Positions 1 to 6,228 of a DNA stretch of 12,066 nucleotides are shown piece after piece. The notes under the pieces are model-generated. The model was not told the origin of the DNA, did no database searches, and worked only from the letters and a program-made list of their open reading frames with translations. Made by a program: the position numbers and the translations under genes. This DNA is from an archaeon (lineage in GTDB: Archaea; Thermoproteota; Nitrososphaeria; Nitrososphaerales; CADDZS01), in the NCBI GenBank assembly GCA_021806865.1, contig JAKAPU010000072.1:1-12066 (forward strand). The letters are read 5' to 3'. Position 1 is the stretch's first letter. Each line of letters starts with the position of its first letter.

Positions 1-120
1 CTGCAATGGATGCACGCTAGCGGGCAGGCCCTAGTCGTTTCCCAGAATACGAGAACAGGCTTGTTGTCGAAAGTCATTCACTTTTCACTACCAATTGACA
101 CTCACAAGATCTTCGAGGGC

Positions 121-1056
121 TCAATGCGTCCTCATGAGGACATCAGCCATTATTGCCAAAAATGCAAAGAGCAGATACGGGCTAGAGATCTTGAATACTG
201 TCCATGCCCTCTTGGCTGATGGTTTCAAAAGCAGCCAGATGTTTAGCGCAAGCATCAGAGCGCCCAATACCGACATCGTTCCAATATAAACCTTGTATAG
301 CTGAATCCAAGGAAGGAGCAAAGGAAGCATGCTGTAACCGACCATCATTATCGTTGTGATCGCAATTATCTGCACGGCTCTTTTTTCCGATACTATAACA
401 GGTAGCATCGGAATCTTTGCTTTGGAATAATCATCTCTGAATCTGATTGCAAGCGACCAGATGTGTTCCGGTATCCAGAAGAAAACTAGGAATCCGATGA
501 ATAGAGCTGTCGGGAGTGAAATCAGTGGATGCGGCACCGCAAAATACGCTACTAGTATCGGCATCACGCCAGAAAAGCCGCCGAGAATAATGTTGAGCCA
601 GCTCCTCCTCTTCAAAAGGTAACTGTAGACTATGGCATAGTCCACGAAACCGAAGAGCATCACGAGCGCACTTAGGCGGCCGATAAGAAAGTATGAGATC
701 GCCATGCTTACCGCAAGTAGTGCCAGCCCATATTCCGCGGCGTGGTTCGCCTGTATCTTTCCTGAAGGTATCGGGCGGAGGCATGTCCTTTTCATCAATG
801 CGTCGATGTCACGATCGAAGTAATTCCCCAATGTGTTTGCAGCGGCGGATCCAAGAAATACTGACGCGGAAACAAGCAAAAGCATCGGAACTGAGGAGCC
901 CCACCCAGCTGTCGCAACATAGGAAGCCGCCGCGGTGAACACCAGCAAGTAGACTACGCTAGGCTTGATCTCGCGGTAGTACTCCTGGACTTTGCGCTCG
1001 ATGTTTACGGATGGCAGTTGCAAATCTAATTCACTGAATAGACGTACTTGGTTCAT
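121..1056 (-). CDS. ctaB: Heme o synthase (protoheme IX farnesyltransferase)
   Basis: Integral-membrane UbiA-family prenyltransferase of 311 aa, normal family length. It transfers the farnesyl group of farnesyl diphosphate to heme b, making heme o for heme-copper oxidases. Seen in the sequence: the first Asp-rich motif NTLGNYFDRDIDALMKR followed by LRPIPSG; the second conserved block with YSYLLKRRSWLNIILGG and a G-x-x-P-x-L-x-AYFAVP stretch; and the block EHIWSLAIRFRDDYSKAKIP-MLPV, typical of CtaB rather than of other UbiA enzymes. Several hydrophobic membrane segments are evident. The ATG at 1056 is the natural start. It lies 23 nt after the stop of the Bat-type regulator, so the two probably form an operon; only a weak Shine-Dalgarno is visible. 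Heme o (or heme a made from it) implies an aerobic respiratory chain. No oxidase genes or ctaA are in the window. Confidence 0.95.
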   Translation of the reverse strand: MNQVRLFSELDLQLPSVNIERKVQEYYREIKPSVVYLLVFTAAASYVATAGWGSSVPMLLLVSASVFLGSAAANTLGNYFDRDIDALMKRTCLRPIPSGKIQANHAAEYGLALLAVSMAISYFLIGRLSALVMLFGFVDYAIVYSYLLKRRSWLNIILGGFSGVMPILVAYFAVPHPLISLPTALFIGFLVFFWIPEHIWSLAIRFRDDYSKAKIPMLPVIVSEKRAVQIIAITTIMMVGYSMLPLLLPWIQLYKVYIGTMSVLGALMLALNIWLLLKPSAKRAWTVFKISSPYLLFAFLAIMADVLMRTH

Positions 1057-1079
1057 AAGTCAAGAAAATTCCGTCGTAG

Positions 1080-1742
1080 CTACTCCTTCTCAGTGGTTCC
1101 GTTTGGCCCCCCAACGTGAGTTCTCATGATCTTGCCTTCCGCCCTACGAAGCATTTCGTCCAATGTTGATGGGGACGTTCCGAGGATCTCTGAAAGTTTC
1201 TTCAGCCCTATCTTGCGTGGAAACTGAAAGTAGCCTTCCTGGGTCGCTAACTTCACGGCTCTCTCCTGCTTGAAAGTTAGCAAGCCATTTCTTCGCACTT
1301 CTCCTTTATCCACGATGCTAGCTTTGAGACCTTCGGTCTCAAGCTTGGACAAGAGCTCTCCGGGCAACGTCTCTCCTGAGAGTATAACCTTCCATCTCGC
1401 GGTCTTCTTCCTATCGCTAGTCGAGGTCAGAAGGCAGTTTTTGCATATTCCATTCACTGAGGATATCAGCCTGCAAACGGGAGCGCGCTTTGTAATCACT
1501 ATGCCAGAGGCCCGAAACTTGTCGAATACTTGGAACTCGGAATAAAGAACATCTGGTTCAGCAGAAATCATATTGAGAATATCTTTGATAGATTCTCCGC
1601 TCAATATTTCTACAAATTCGAACAAGCCGCGAGAACCGTATGGTTTACAGCTCACAGTTCGTATCAGCACATTTGGTTGGCTAGAAATAGAATTGGCCCA
1701 ACTCTTGATGTTCTGAGTAGTTTCAAGTGTTATCTCGTGCAA
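1080..1742 (-). CDS. Bat-type HTH transcriptional regulator with four conserved cysteines
   Basis: Putative DNA-binding regulator of 220 aa. The C-terminal region (about residues 153-207, starting GLLTFKQERAVKLATQEGYF and continuing through PSTLDEMLRRAEGKI) is the HTH_10 domain of bacterio-opsin-activator-like proteins. The N-terminal part is unassigned and resembles a small ligand-binding or ACT-like fold. It carries Cys32 (TVSCKP) and Cys90, Cys100 and Cys103 (C-x9-C-x2-C). The plus-strand paralog at 2124 shares all four cysteines and about 60% identity over the HTH. The start is TTG at 1742: an in-frame stop lies two codons upstream, and the resulting N-terminus (LHEITLE) aligns with that of the paralog (LREMTVE). 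It is the first gene of a likely operon with ctaB. A 16-bp palindrome lies 57 nt before the start, so autoregulation is plausible. The effector is unknown; metal, heme or redox sensing is inference. Confidence 0.85.
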   Translation of the reverse strand: MHEITLETTQNIKSWANSISSQPNVLIRTVSCKPYGSRGLFEFVEILSGESIKDILNMISAEPDVLYSEFQVFDKFRASGIVITKRAPVCRLISSVNGICKNCLLTSTSDRKKTARWKVILSGETLPGELLSKLETEGLKASIVDKGEVRRNGLLTFKQERAVKLATQEGYFQFPRKIGLKKLSEILGTSPSTLDEMLRRAEGKIMRTHVGGPNGTTEKE

Positions 1743-1799
1743 TGCAGTCTACTTCAACATCCATGTCGTCACAAGAAGGCTCGTACTGAAAAGATGAAT

Positions 1800-1815
1800 C
1801 CCGAACAGGTTCGGG
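1800..1815 (-). promoter_or_regulatory. Candidate Bat-type operator (site 1, regulator-ctaB promoter)
   Basis: Perfect inverted repeat CCCGAACCTGTTCGGG (minus strand; 7-bp arms, 2-bp spacer), 57 nt upstream of the TTG start at 1742. The same element recurs before hemA (5288-5303) and in the molybdoenzyme promoter region (10650-10665). Immediately downstream is only a weak T-rich TATA-like stretch (about 1795-1785), as expected of an activator-dependent promoter. The repeat is seen directly; its function is inferred. Confidence 0.65.
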
Positions 1816-1846
1816 GTTCATGTGAGATTACTTCACGCATGACATG

Positions 1847-1869
1847 TTTGCAAAGACTTTCTTTGCAAA
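1847..1869. repeat. Double palindrome, candidate operator
   Basis: Perfect inverted repeat TTTGCAAAG-ACTTT-CTTTGCAAA (9-bp arms, 5-bp spacer). Each arm also contains the self-complementary 8-mer TTTGCAAA, giving two palindromes 15 bp apart centre to centre, about one and a half helical turns. It lies 105 bp upstream of the minus-strand regulator and 255 bp upstream of the plus-strand one. The layout suits a pair of dimeric protein sites, but a structured leader cannot be excluded. Confidence 0.5.
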
Positions 1870-2072
1870 AGAACACACACTGAAACTCATACAGAAGCTC
1901 TTTCAATAGACAAGAGCACAATGTGGCATACTGTCGCTCTCCCCCTCCGTACTCAATTTGATCTCACAATGCTAGGGGGCGCGTTGTCCGAGGCTCACAT
2001 TAGCTACTGGTAATTCTGCCTGGACAAAACGACCAATGGAGCTCGTTCCCACCAGTGATAATTGTCAATGGT

Positions 2073-2080
2073 CTTATAAT
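2073..2080 (+). promoter_or_regulatory. Probable TATA box for the plus-strand regulator
   Basis: The sequence CTTATAAT is centred near 2077. At the usual archaeal spacing, transcription would start near 2103 and leave a 20-30 nt leader before the TTG at 2124 or the ATG at 2133. No copy of the 16-bp shared palindrome is present; TTCCCGATAAGAT at 2091-2103 only loosely resembles a half-site. Confidence 0.5.
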
Positions 2081-2123
2081 CAACTTCCGGTTCCCGATAA
2101 GATCAGACCTGAGCTAAGTCAAA

Positions 2124-2789
2124 TTGAGAGAGATGACTGTCGAGATTGAAAAAGAACAGTTCCCACTTATTCTCGACGACCCCGATACCATCTTGAAGGT
2201 TGTCAGCTGTAGACCGCACGGTCCGGAAGGAATGACAATGTTCGTCGAGATAATCAGCAGCTCACCAGTAAGAGATATCTTGGATCGATTAACTGGAAAT
2301 CCGAATATATTTCACTCGAGTTTCAAGATCTTTGATGAATACAGGGCCTCAGGTATGATCACAACCCGTGACTCGCATATTTGCAGACTTCCTTCATTGG
2401 AAGGCGGGTTTTGCAAGGGCTGTCCTCTTGAGCTCAGCTCCACACAGCAAACCAAGGCAAGGTGGCGTGTAGTATTCGCAGATAGCCAATCCTCTAATGA
2501 ATTTCTGAAGAAGCTTGCGGAGAGCGGCATTAGTGCTGAGACCGCGGACGTCGGAGATCTTAGAGAGAATGGGCTACTCACATTGCGTGAAGAGCAGTCG
2601 ATAAGGCTCGCACAAGAACTGGGATATTTTCACTTTCCGAGAAAGACTAGTCTCAGGAAGCTTTCGACCATGATTGGGATATCGCCGTCAACTTTAGATG
2701 AGATACTTCGACGCGCCGAGGGCAAGATAATCAAAGGACACGTAAGAAACCCAAATGGAAACGGCTCTAAGAAATCCTCAAGAATTTGA
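2124..2789 (+). CDS. Bat-type HTH transcriptional regulator, paralog of the ctaB-linked one
   Basis: 221-aa paralog of the regulator at 1080-1742, in inverted orientation. The C-terminal HTH_10 domain (about residues 150-204) contains LLTLREEQSIRLAQELGYFH and ISPSTLDEILRRAEGKI. The N-terminal sensor-like region keeps Cys29 (VVSCRP) and Cys87, Cys97 and Cys100 (CRLPSLEGGFCKGC); in this copy the last Cys is followed by Pro. TTG at 2124 is preferred because its N-terminus aligns with the paralog, and an in-frame TAA lies three codons upstream; ATG at 2133 is the alternative. The basic, Ser/Lys-rich tail (NGNGSKKSSR) differs from the acidic tail of the other copy. It probably arose by duplication and divergence. 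Target genes cannot be read from the sequence. Confidence 0.85.
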   Translation: MREMTVEIEKEQFPLILDDPDTILKVVSCRPHGPEGMTMFVEIISSSPVRDILDRLTGNPNIFHSSFKIFDEYRASGMITTRDSHICRLPSLEGGFCKGCPLELSSTQQTKARWRVVFADSQSSNEFLKKLAESGISAETADVGDLRENGLLTLREEQSIRLAQELGYFHFPRKTSLRKLSTMIGISPSTLDEILRRAEGKIIKGHVRNPNGNGSKKSSRI

Positions 2790-2837
2790 TCTTCTACGAA
2801 AAGCTAATTGTATAGTCACTGAAATCTTGGGTTAACG

Positions 2838-2846
2838 TATTTTTTC
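2838..2846 (+). terminator. Poly-T tract after the regulator gene
   Basis: Run of six T residues (2840-2845) about 50 nt after the stop at 2789, fitting archaeal U-tract termination. No stable stem precedes it. Confidence 0.35.
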
Positions 2847-2875
2847 GTTTGGTTCTCGTAACTGTGAACAAGACC

Positions 2876-2893
2876 ATTATCATCATTGATAAT
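2876..2893. repeat. Inverted repeat before the zinc-ribbon gene
   Basis: Perfect 7-bp inverted repeat ATTATCA-TCAT-TGATAAT, ending 11 bp upstream of the presumed TATA box at 2905. The position suits a regulator site. With its 4-nt loop it could also be a small hairpin in read-through RNA from the upstream gene. Confidence 0.4.
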
Positions 2894-2904
2894 CCTCATC
2901 TGGG

Positions 2905-2912
2905 TTTAAGTT
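2905..2912 (+). promoter_or_regulatory. Probable TATA box for the zinc-ribbon gene
   Basis: TTTAAGTT is centred at about 2908, predicting transcription from about 2934. That gives a nearly leaderless mRNA beginning just before the ATG at 2940, which is one reason for choosing that start over the TTG at 2931. Confidence 0.45.
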
Positions 2913-2939
2913 AGACCATCTCATCTTCGATTGCCAGAA

Positions 2940-3119
2940 ATGAAGCTCATTACAAAAAGCAGAGACGCGGCTTTCACGCGTCAAAATACTCTAAATTATC
3001 ATCCACCAGCTGATTTTGAGTATTTGCCATGCCCACATTGTTTTAGGCATCCTTTCTATCCGAACACACTACCTGTAACACTGCATGAAAATGGCGTTTG
3101 CTTAGTCTGCAGAATCTAG
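2940..3119 (+). CDS. Small CPxC...CxxC zinc-ribbon protein
   Basis: 59-aa protein whose C-terminal half carries two cysteine knuckles, CPHC (residues 31-34) and CLVC (54-57), separated by 19 residues. This is the pattern of a rubredoxin-like or zinc-ribbon fold binding one metal ion. The N-terminal 20 residues are basic and polar. The chain ends two residues after the last Cys, so the protein is essentially one metal site with a tail. ATG at 2940 is chosen from the TATA position; TTG at 2931 would add three residues. Such mini-ribbons in archaea may bind nucleic acid or a protein partner, and the function here is unknown. It stands alone between a Bat-type regulator and a receiver-domain gene, both on the same strand. 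Confidence 0.65.
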   Translation: MKLITKSRDAAFTRQNTLNYHPPADFEYLPCPHCFRHPFYPNTLPVTLHENGVCLVCRI

Positions 3120-3132
3120 GAGAACGAAAATG

Positions 3133-3149
3133 TCGAACTGCGCGTTCGA
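3133..3149. repeat. Inverted repeat TCGAAC-N5-GTTCGA
   Basis: Perfect 6-bp arms (TCGAAC and GTTCGA) separated by TGCGC, 14 nt after the zinc-ribbon stop and 120 nt before the receiver-domain gene. The arms share CGAAC/GTTCG with the 16-bp operator, but the 5-bp rather than 2-bp spacer argues against the same protein. It may be a short hairpin at the end of the zinc-ribbon mRNA; no T-run follows. Confidence 0.3.
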
Positions 3150-3229
3150 ACCAAGGTTAAAGGCAGATATCTCTTTGCGCAACATCATTCGATCTAATTC
3201 AATTATCAACAGTGAAAATTGCCTTACGT

Positions 3230-3237
3230 GTTTTATC
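3230..3237 (+). promoter_or_regulatory. Probable TATA box for the receiver-domain gene
   Basis: GTTTTATC lies about 35 nt before the ATG at 3269, predicting a transcript start near 3260 and a leader of under 10 nt. Confidence 0.4.
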
Positions 3238-3268
3238 GCAATAATGGTACTCACTTCTTGATTAACTG

Positions 3269-3742
3269 ATGTTCCACTTATGGAAGTGGCAGAATGCAAC
3301 TGATCTCTCAGCGCAACAGAAACGTCGATCAGAAAGCGCTGGGTCTAGCAAAACCGATCGAACACTCGCACTAGTCACAACATATGGGATCGATGAGTCA
3401 CTAGCTGCACTACTCAACATTCTAGTTGCGACTGGATTTAGAACAAAGCTAGCTTTTAGTCCAAAAGACGCTCTTTCTATCTTCGTTAAACAGAGACCTA
3501 GTATTGTTCTAGTTGACTATGATCAATCTAGTTGGACTAAGAAATCCATGTGGCAAATACTCACATTCAAACCGCAGGCGAAAGTCATCATGCTGCTTGA
3601 AGGGCTAAGAATTGCTCCTGAAGCAGAGCGTTTAGGTGTTGAACTGGTTCTCAACAAGAGTGAAGATGCTGCAAAACTTGCGAAGATAATCAAAGCAATA
3701 TCGGAGCTTACAAGGGATAGTTGCTCTCTTGTTGAGCGGTAG
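3269..3742 (+). CDS. Stand-alone degenerate receiver-domain (CheY-like) protein
   Basis: 157 aa. Residues about 32-145 follow the alternating strand/helix pattern of a response-regulator receiver. PSIVLVDYD places the phospho-acceptor-type Asp at residue 83, and LVLNKSED gives the conserved Lys at 130. Two hallmarks are missing: the acidic pair after strand 1 (here LVTTYGID) and the Thr/Ser after strand 4 (here VIMLLEG). The usual Lys-Pro is Lys-Ser. There is no output domain, only a Ser/Arg/Lys-rich N-terminal tail of about 30 residues. It may act by protein contact, either with atypical phosphorylation or as a phosphorylation-independent pseudo-receiver. No histidine kinase is adjacent. ATG at 3269 fits the TATA spacing. 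It is convergent with hemA. Confidence 0.6.
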   Translation: MFHLWKWQNATDLSAQQKRRSESAGSSKTDRTLALVTTYGIDESLAALLNILVATGFRTKLAFSPKDALSIFVKQRPSIVLVDYDQSSWTKKSMWQILTFKPQAKVIMLLEGLRIAPEAERLGVELVLNKSEDAAKLAKIIKAISELTRDSCSLVER

Positions 3743-3803
3743 CTATGGTTAGAAATCGATCAACAGTTTAGTCTTAATACAAACAAGAAGTAAACTTGCA
3801 GAC

Positions 3804-3809
3804 CTTTTT
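3804..3809 (+). terminator. Possible T-tract terminator after the receiver-domain gene
   Basis: The tract CTTTTT lies about 65 nt after the stop, inside the 82-bp gap between convergent genes. It is short and has no preceding stem. Confidence 0.2.
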
Positions 3810-3824
3810 CTGCCTTAACCGGCA

Positions 3825-5231
3825 TCAATCTTTTAGAGAAAACAATTCTTGAATGGTCTCAAGATATACGCTACTGACTTCGTTGGACTCATTTCGTGCA
3901 ATTATCCGAAGTCTTTCAGTTGGAAGGCGCAGGATACGCCGCACCATTCTTTGCGACATTACTTCGAGGATCTTCTGGTCACTAGCAGAAAGGTCGGGCA
4001 TTCTTTCTAGTGCTGCATTAACTTCATCGCTTCGAATATCTTCGGCCGCATTGTAGAGCCTGGACAAGATATCATTCACACCTGAATCCTCTTCCTTTAT
4101 TGCTTGCAAACACTCGTAAGATCTGCGTCTAACCAGTTCTTCAGCGTGGGAAAGATAGGAAGATTGATTCGGTGATTCGATTGCTTCTCTTAAAACGTCC
4201 TTTCTTGCAAGATCGTCCAGATCGTACAGAGTCACATTTCGCATGTCTCTCACGGCTGGATCGACACTCCTGGGAAAAGACATGTCGACAATCAGGAGTG
4301 GCTTGCGACGATTACTAGCACTTTCTTTTTCGGTCTCATGAAAGCTCAGATGCTCAGGGTGAAGCACGTATCCATCAGATGAAATCGCGGAGATGATGAC
4401 GGCGACAGTATTCTTTCTGAGCTCTGGCGCTACTTCTTCCAAGCTAATGTTTGCATCTGCCCCAATGTCATTTGTTGGCAGTCTACGAGAGGCCAAAAGG
4501 ATCTTGCCAACTTTTTGACGATCGAGAGATTTAACAGCAAGCTTGGCCATCTTGCCCGAGCCGAGTACAAGAATATTGGGCTTGAAAGGTCCACCTATTT
4601 GTGACAGATCGTCATCCTTGCTGGACAATCCTCTTTCCAAGAATTTCGCTATCGAAAAACTCATAGAATTACGAGCTTCGTTAGCATAAGACGGATTTGC
4701 AATTCTTACTTCCCTTCCGGCTGCAACAGCTCTCTGAAAAACTAATGATAGTACAGGGCCGGCAAGAGAATACTGTTTTGCCTGCGCGAGAGCATCGTGA
4801 ACCTGGGAGACTATTTGTGCCTCTCCTTTTACTAGAGAATCCAGTCCCGCGGAGACAGAGAAGAGATGTTCTACTGCATCTCTTTCCCGAAAACTGAACA
4901 TCTCAAATTCTCTCGACTGCCCAGTCTCTTTTAGCAGTGAGAGTAGTGAAGCAGAAACTCGCTCTATCGCTTTGCACGCAAAGTAAATTTCCATACGATT
5001 ACACGTAGATAGGATGGCAAACTCGCAATCTCGCAGATTTTCATCTTTCTTCAACTTTTCCAGTTTTTCAAGTGTGATCTTTCTTGTCAGGTTCTCCCTC
5101 GTTGCTATGGGCGCGGTCTTGAAGGTCGCACCTATTACAGCCACGGTAATGGCCGAATGTTCACTAGAATCATTGGTGCTATCCAAAGTCAATCTCGACT
5201 CTAGGTCTTGCTCGGCCAGGGATGAGATCAA
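3825..5231 (-). CDS. hemA: Glutamyl-tRNA reductase
   Basis: NADPH-dependent reduction of glutamyl-tRNA(Glu) to glutamate-1-semialdehyde, the committed step of C5-pathway tetrapyrrole synthesis. 468 aa. Seen: catalytic Cys77 in ILSTCNRMEIY; the signature SAGLDSLVKGEAQIVSQV (about 127-144); NADPH-site LVLGSGKMA (221-229); VDMSFPRSVDP and LYDLDDL; and a C-terminal helical dimerisation domain. No in-frame ATG exists before the catalytic core, so the start is non-ATG. TTG at 5231, directly after an in-frame TAA, is chosen because it places the start 56 nt from the upstream palindrome, matching the regulator-ctaB gene. GTG at 5144 would remove about 29 Ser/acid-rich residues and give the usual family N-terminus. 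It is transcribed from its own promoter downstream of the molybdoenzyme operon. No other hem genes are in the window. Confidence 0.95.
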   Translation of the reverse strand: MISSLAEQDLESRLTLDSTNDSSEHSAITVAVIGATFKTAPIATRENLTRKITLEKLEKLKKDENLRDCEFAILSTCNRMEIYFACKAIERVSASLLSLLKETGQSREFEMFSFRERDAVEHLFSVSAGLDSLVKGEAQIVSQVHDALAQAKQYSLAGPVLSLVFQRAVAAGREVRIANPSYANEARNSMSFSIAKFLERGLSSKDDDLSQIGGPFKPNILVLGSGKMAKLAVKSLDRQKVGKILLASRRLPTNDIGADANISLEEVAPELRKNTVAVIISAISSDGYVLHPEHLSFHETEKESASNRRKPLLIVDMSFPRSVDPAVRDMRNVTLYDLDDLARKDVLREAIESPNQSSYLSHAEELVRRRSYECLQAIKEEDSGVNDILSRLYNAAEDIRSDEVNAALERMPDLSASDQKILEVMSQRMVRRILRLPTERLRIIARNESNEVSSVYLETIQELFSLKD

Positions 5232-5272
5232 TTATCGGCCACGATCGCTAGAAAATAGAGAAAGAATATCTG

Positions 5273-5280
5273 ATGCATAA
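5273..5280 (-). promoter_or_regulatory. Candidate TATA element for hemA
   Basis: Minus-strand TTATGCAT is a weak TATA match 7 bp downstream of the shared palindrome. It predicts transcription from about 5250 and a leader of about 20 nt to the TTG at 5231. Confidence 0.4.
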
Positions 5281-5287
5281 GAGAATT

Positions 5288-5303
5288 CCCGAATAGGTTG
5301 GGG
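5288..5303 (-). promoter_or_regulatory. Candidate Bat-type operator (site 2, hemA promoter)
   Basis: CCCCAACCTATTCGGG on the minus strand differs at two of 16 positions from site 1 (1800-1815). On the plus strand the identity extends on both sides, with a preceding T and a following GT. It lies 56 nt before the hemA TTG start and abuts the presumed TATA element. Confidence 0.6.
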
Positions 5304-5392
5304 GTCTTGTTACTCCCCTACGGCGCTACTTACTTTTTGAGTTGCACTGCTCTCTCAGATAGGTGGAAGTCTAATATCTACAGGTTCCGTAC

Positions 5393-5815
5393 TCATCGCG
5401 ACAAAGAGAGAGAACTCTTCTTCATATCGATTGTCATCTTGAAGTTTTTCAAGAATGAGCGCCCTATTATCATGTCGAATGGAACCAGACGAGGAATACC
5501 GAGCTCAATCAACACGGTGTCGACGTTCTCAGCAGCCATTCTACCGACTGAAACCTCCTTCAGTGTGAAGAGGATGCTACGCTCTATGCCTCGGAAATCA
5601 AGTATAAACGGGGCTTTGTCTGGATGAGTCTTCTGCCAATGTGAAGGTCGAAAGGAAGCTTCGGTATAGCCTAGAGCCAGAGCATCATTTGAAAACATAG
5701 CGCAATACTCTGAGTTGAAGTCGAGTATCGAAGTGAGTTCTCTGACCATACCATTGGTTCCCTTCACTCTACATATAGTCAGCATAGGATCTCGCAGTGC
5801 AACTCTCAAGATCAA
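5393..5815 (-). CDS. Retropepsin-like aspartic protease-fold protein, degenerate (copy 2)
   Basis: 140 aa, last gene of the molybdoenzyme operon. It has the single-lobe clan AA layout: an active-site loop at ILDFNSEYC (residues 30-38, Asp32 kept but DTG/DSG changed to DFN), then ALALGY, and a C-terminal FDMIIGRSFLKNFKMTID that matches the family's d-x-x-hG-x-x-x-L-x-x-f-x-hxhD block. TTG at 5815 overlaps the stop of the previous gene (TTGA) and is supported because the region from residue 7 aligns without gaps over 32 residues with the tandem copy upstream (both share RD, VR/MVRE and SEYC). An ATG at 5785 would cut into this alignment. Whether it has protease activity is doubtful. It may bind peptides, act in maturation of the exported enzyme, or pair with the upstream copy; these roles are inference. 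Confidence 0.65.
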   Translation of the reverse strand: MILRVALRDPMLTICRVKGTNGMVRELTSILDFNSEYCAMFSNDALALGYTEASFRPSHWQKTHPDKAPFILDFRGIERSILFTLKEVSVGRMAAENVDTVLIELGIPRLVPFDMIIGRSFLKNFKMTIDMKKSSLSLSR

Positions 5816-6228
5816 GCAGTCACCGCTTTTTCCAAAGTCATTTGATGCGACCCGTAATCTAGTTGAAGCTTGGTGTTTTGGAGCAGACTCTTTCCTATTA
5901 CTACGTCGAAACCTGCTGCCTGTAAGATGTCGACGGCGACAAACTCAACATCCTTGAACGTCGTACCAGCTATATCCACCTCGAGCATCTTAAGAGAGAC
6001 ACCTCTGGCGTACCCGCTGTAGCTTGCAAAGTGTAGCTGGTTTGGACTGAACGATCGCACGTCGCTGCCGCCAGCGACAGGATAACCTAGGGCGAAGGCA
6101 TCAACGGGCGGGATGATGCAGTATTCGCTTGTGGGAACGACCAACGCTTGATATTCTCTCACGACGCCGCTCAGTCCCTTTAGCCTCACGAATATAGTGG
6201 GAAAGTCCCGAAAGTTCTGCTGGATCAC
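5812..6228 (-). CDS. Retropepsin-like aspartic protease-fold protein, catalytic Asp absent (copy 1)
   Basis: 138 aa, tandem paralog of the following gene. The aligned active-site loop reads ALVVPTSEYC (28-37): Val31 sits where the other copy has Asp32, so the canonical D-T/S-G is gone. The rest of the fold is kept, including VDAFALGY and the C-terminal FDVVIGKSLLQNTKLQLDY. The start is GTG at 6228, overlapping the stop of the DUF5678-like gene (GTGA), so translation is probably coupled. No signal peptide or membrane segment is visible, so it should stay in the cytoplasm. Placement behind three molybdo-hydroxylase subunits suggests a link to that enzyme, but no direct function can be read. Confidence 0.65.
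   Translation of the reverse strand: MIQQNFRDFPTIFVRLKGLSGVVREYQALVVPTSEYCIIPPVDAFALGYPVAGGSDVRSFSPNQLHFASYSGYARGVSLKMLEVDIAGTTFKDVEFVAVDILQAAGFDVVIGKSLLQNTKLQLDYGSHQMTLEKAVTA

Larger units (their letters stand above)
1743..2123. other. Divergent intergenic region between the two regulators
   Basis: 381 bp without a convincing gene. It holds the promoters of both divergent regulators, the 16-bp palindrome at 1800-1815 and the double palindrome at 1847-1869. A possible 30-codon frame (ATG 1921 to TAA 2013) has no composition or start signal in its favour. Widely spaced complementary runs, CCCCCT at 1941-1946 and AGGGGG at 1974-1979, could pair but have a long loop. Confidence 0.7.

Noticed and set aside
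1921..2013. 30-codon frame in the divergent intergenic region
   Set aside because: No promoter or ribosome-binding signal, no recognisable protein features, and chance frames of this size are expected.
2091..2103. TTCCCGATAAGAT between the TATA box and start of the second regulator as a fourth copy of the shared operator
   Set aside because: Only half the motif matches, with a one-base gap, there is no complementary arm, and it lies downstream rather than upstream of the TATA box.
3133..3149. TCGAAC-N5-GTTCGA as another copy of the shared operator, or GTTCGAA as a tRNA T-loop
   Set aside because: The arm spacing differs (5 instead of 2 bp) and the CCC/GGG ends are absent; on neither strand can a T-stem or acceptor stem be drawn.
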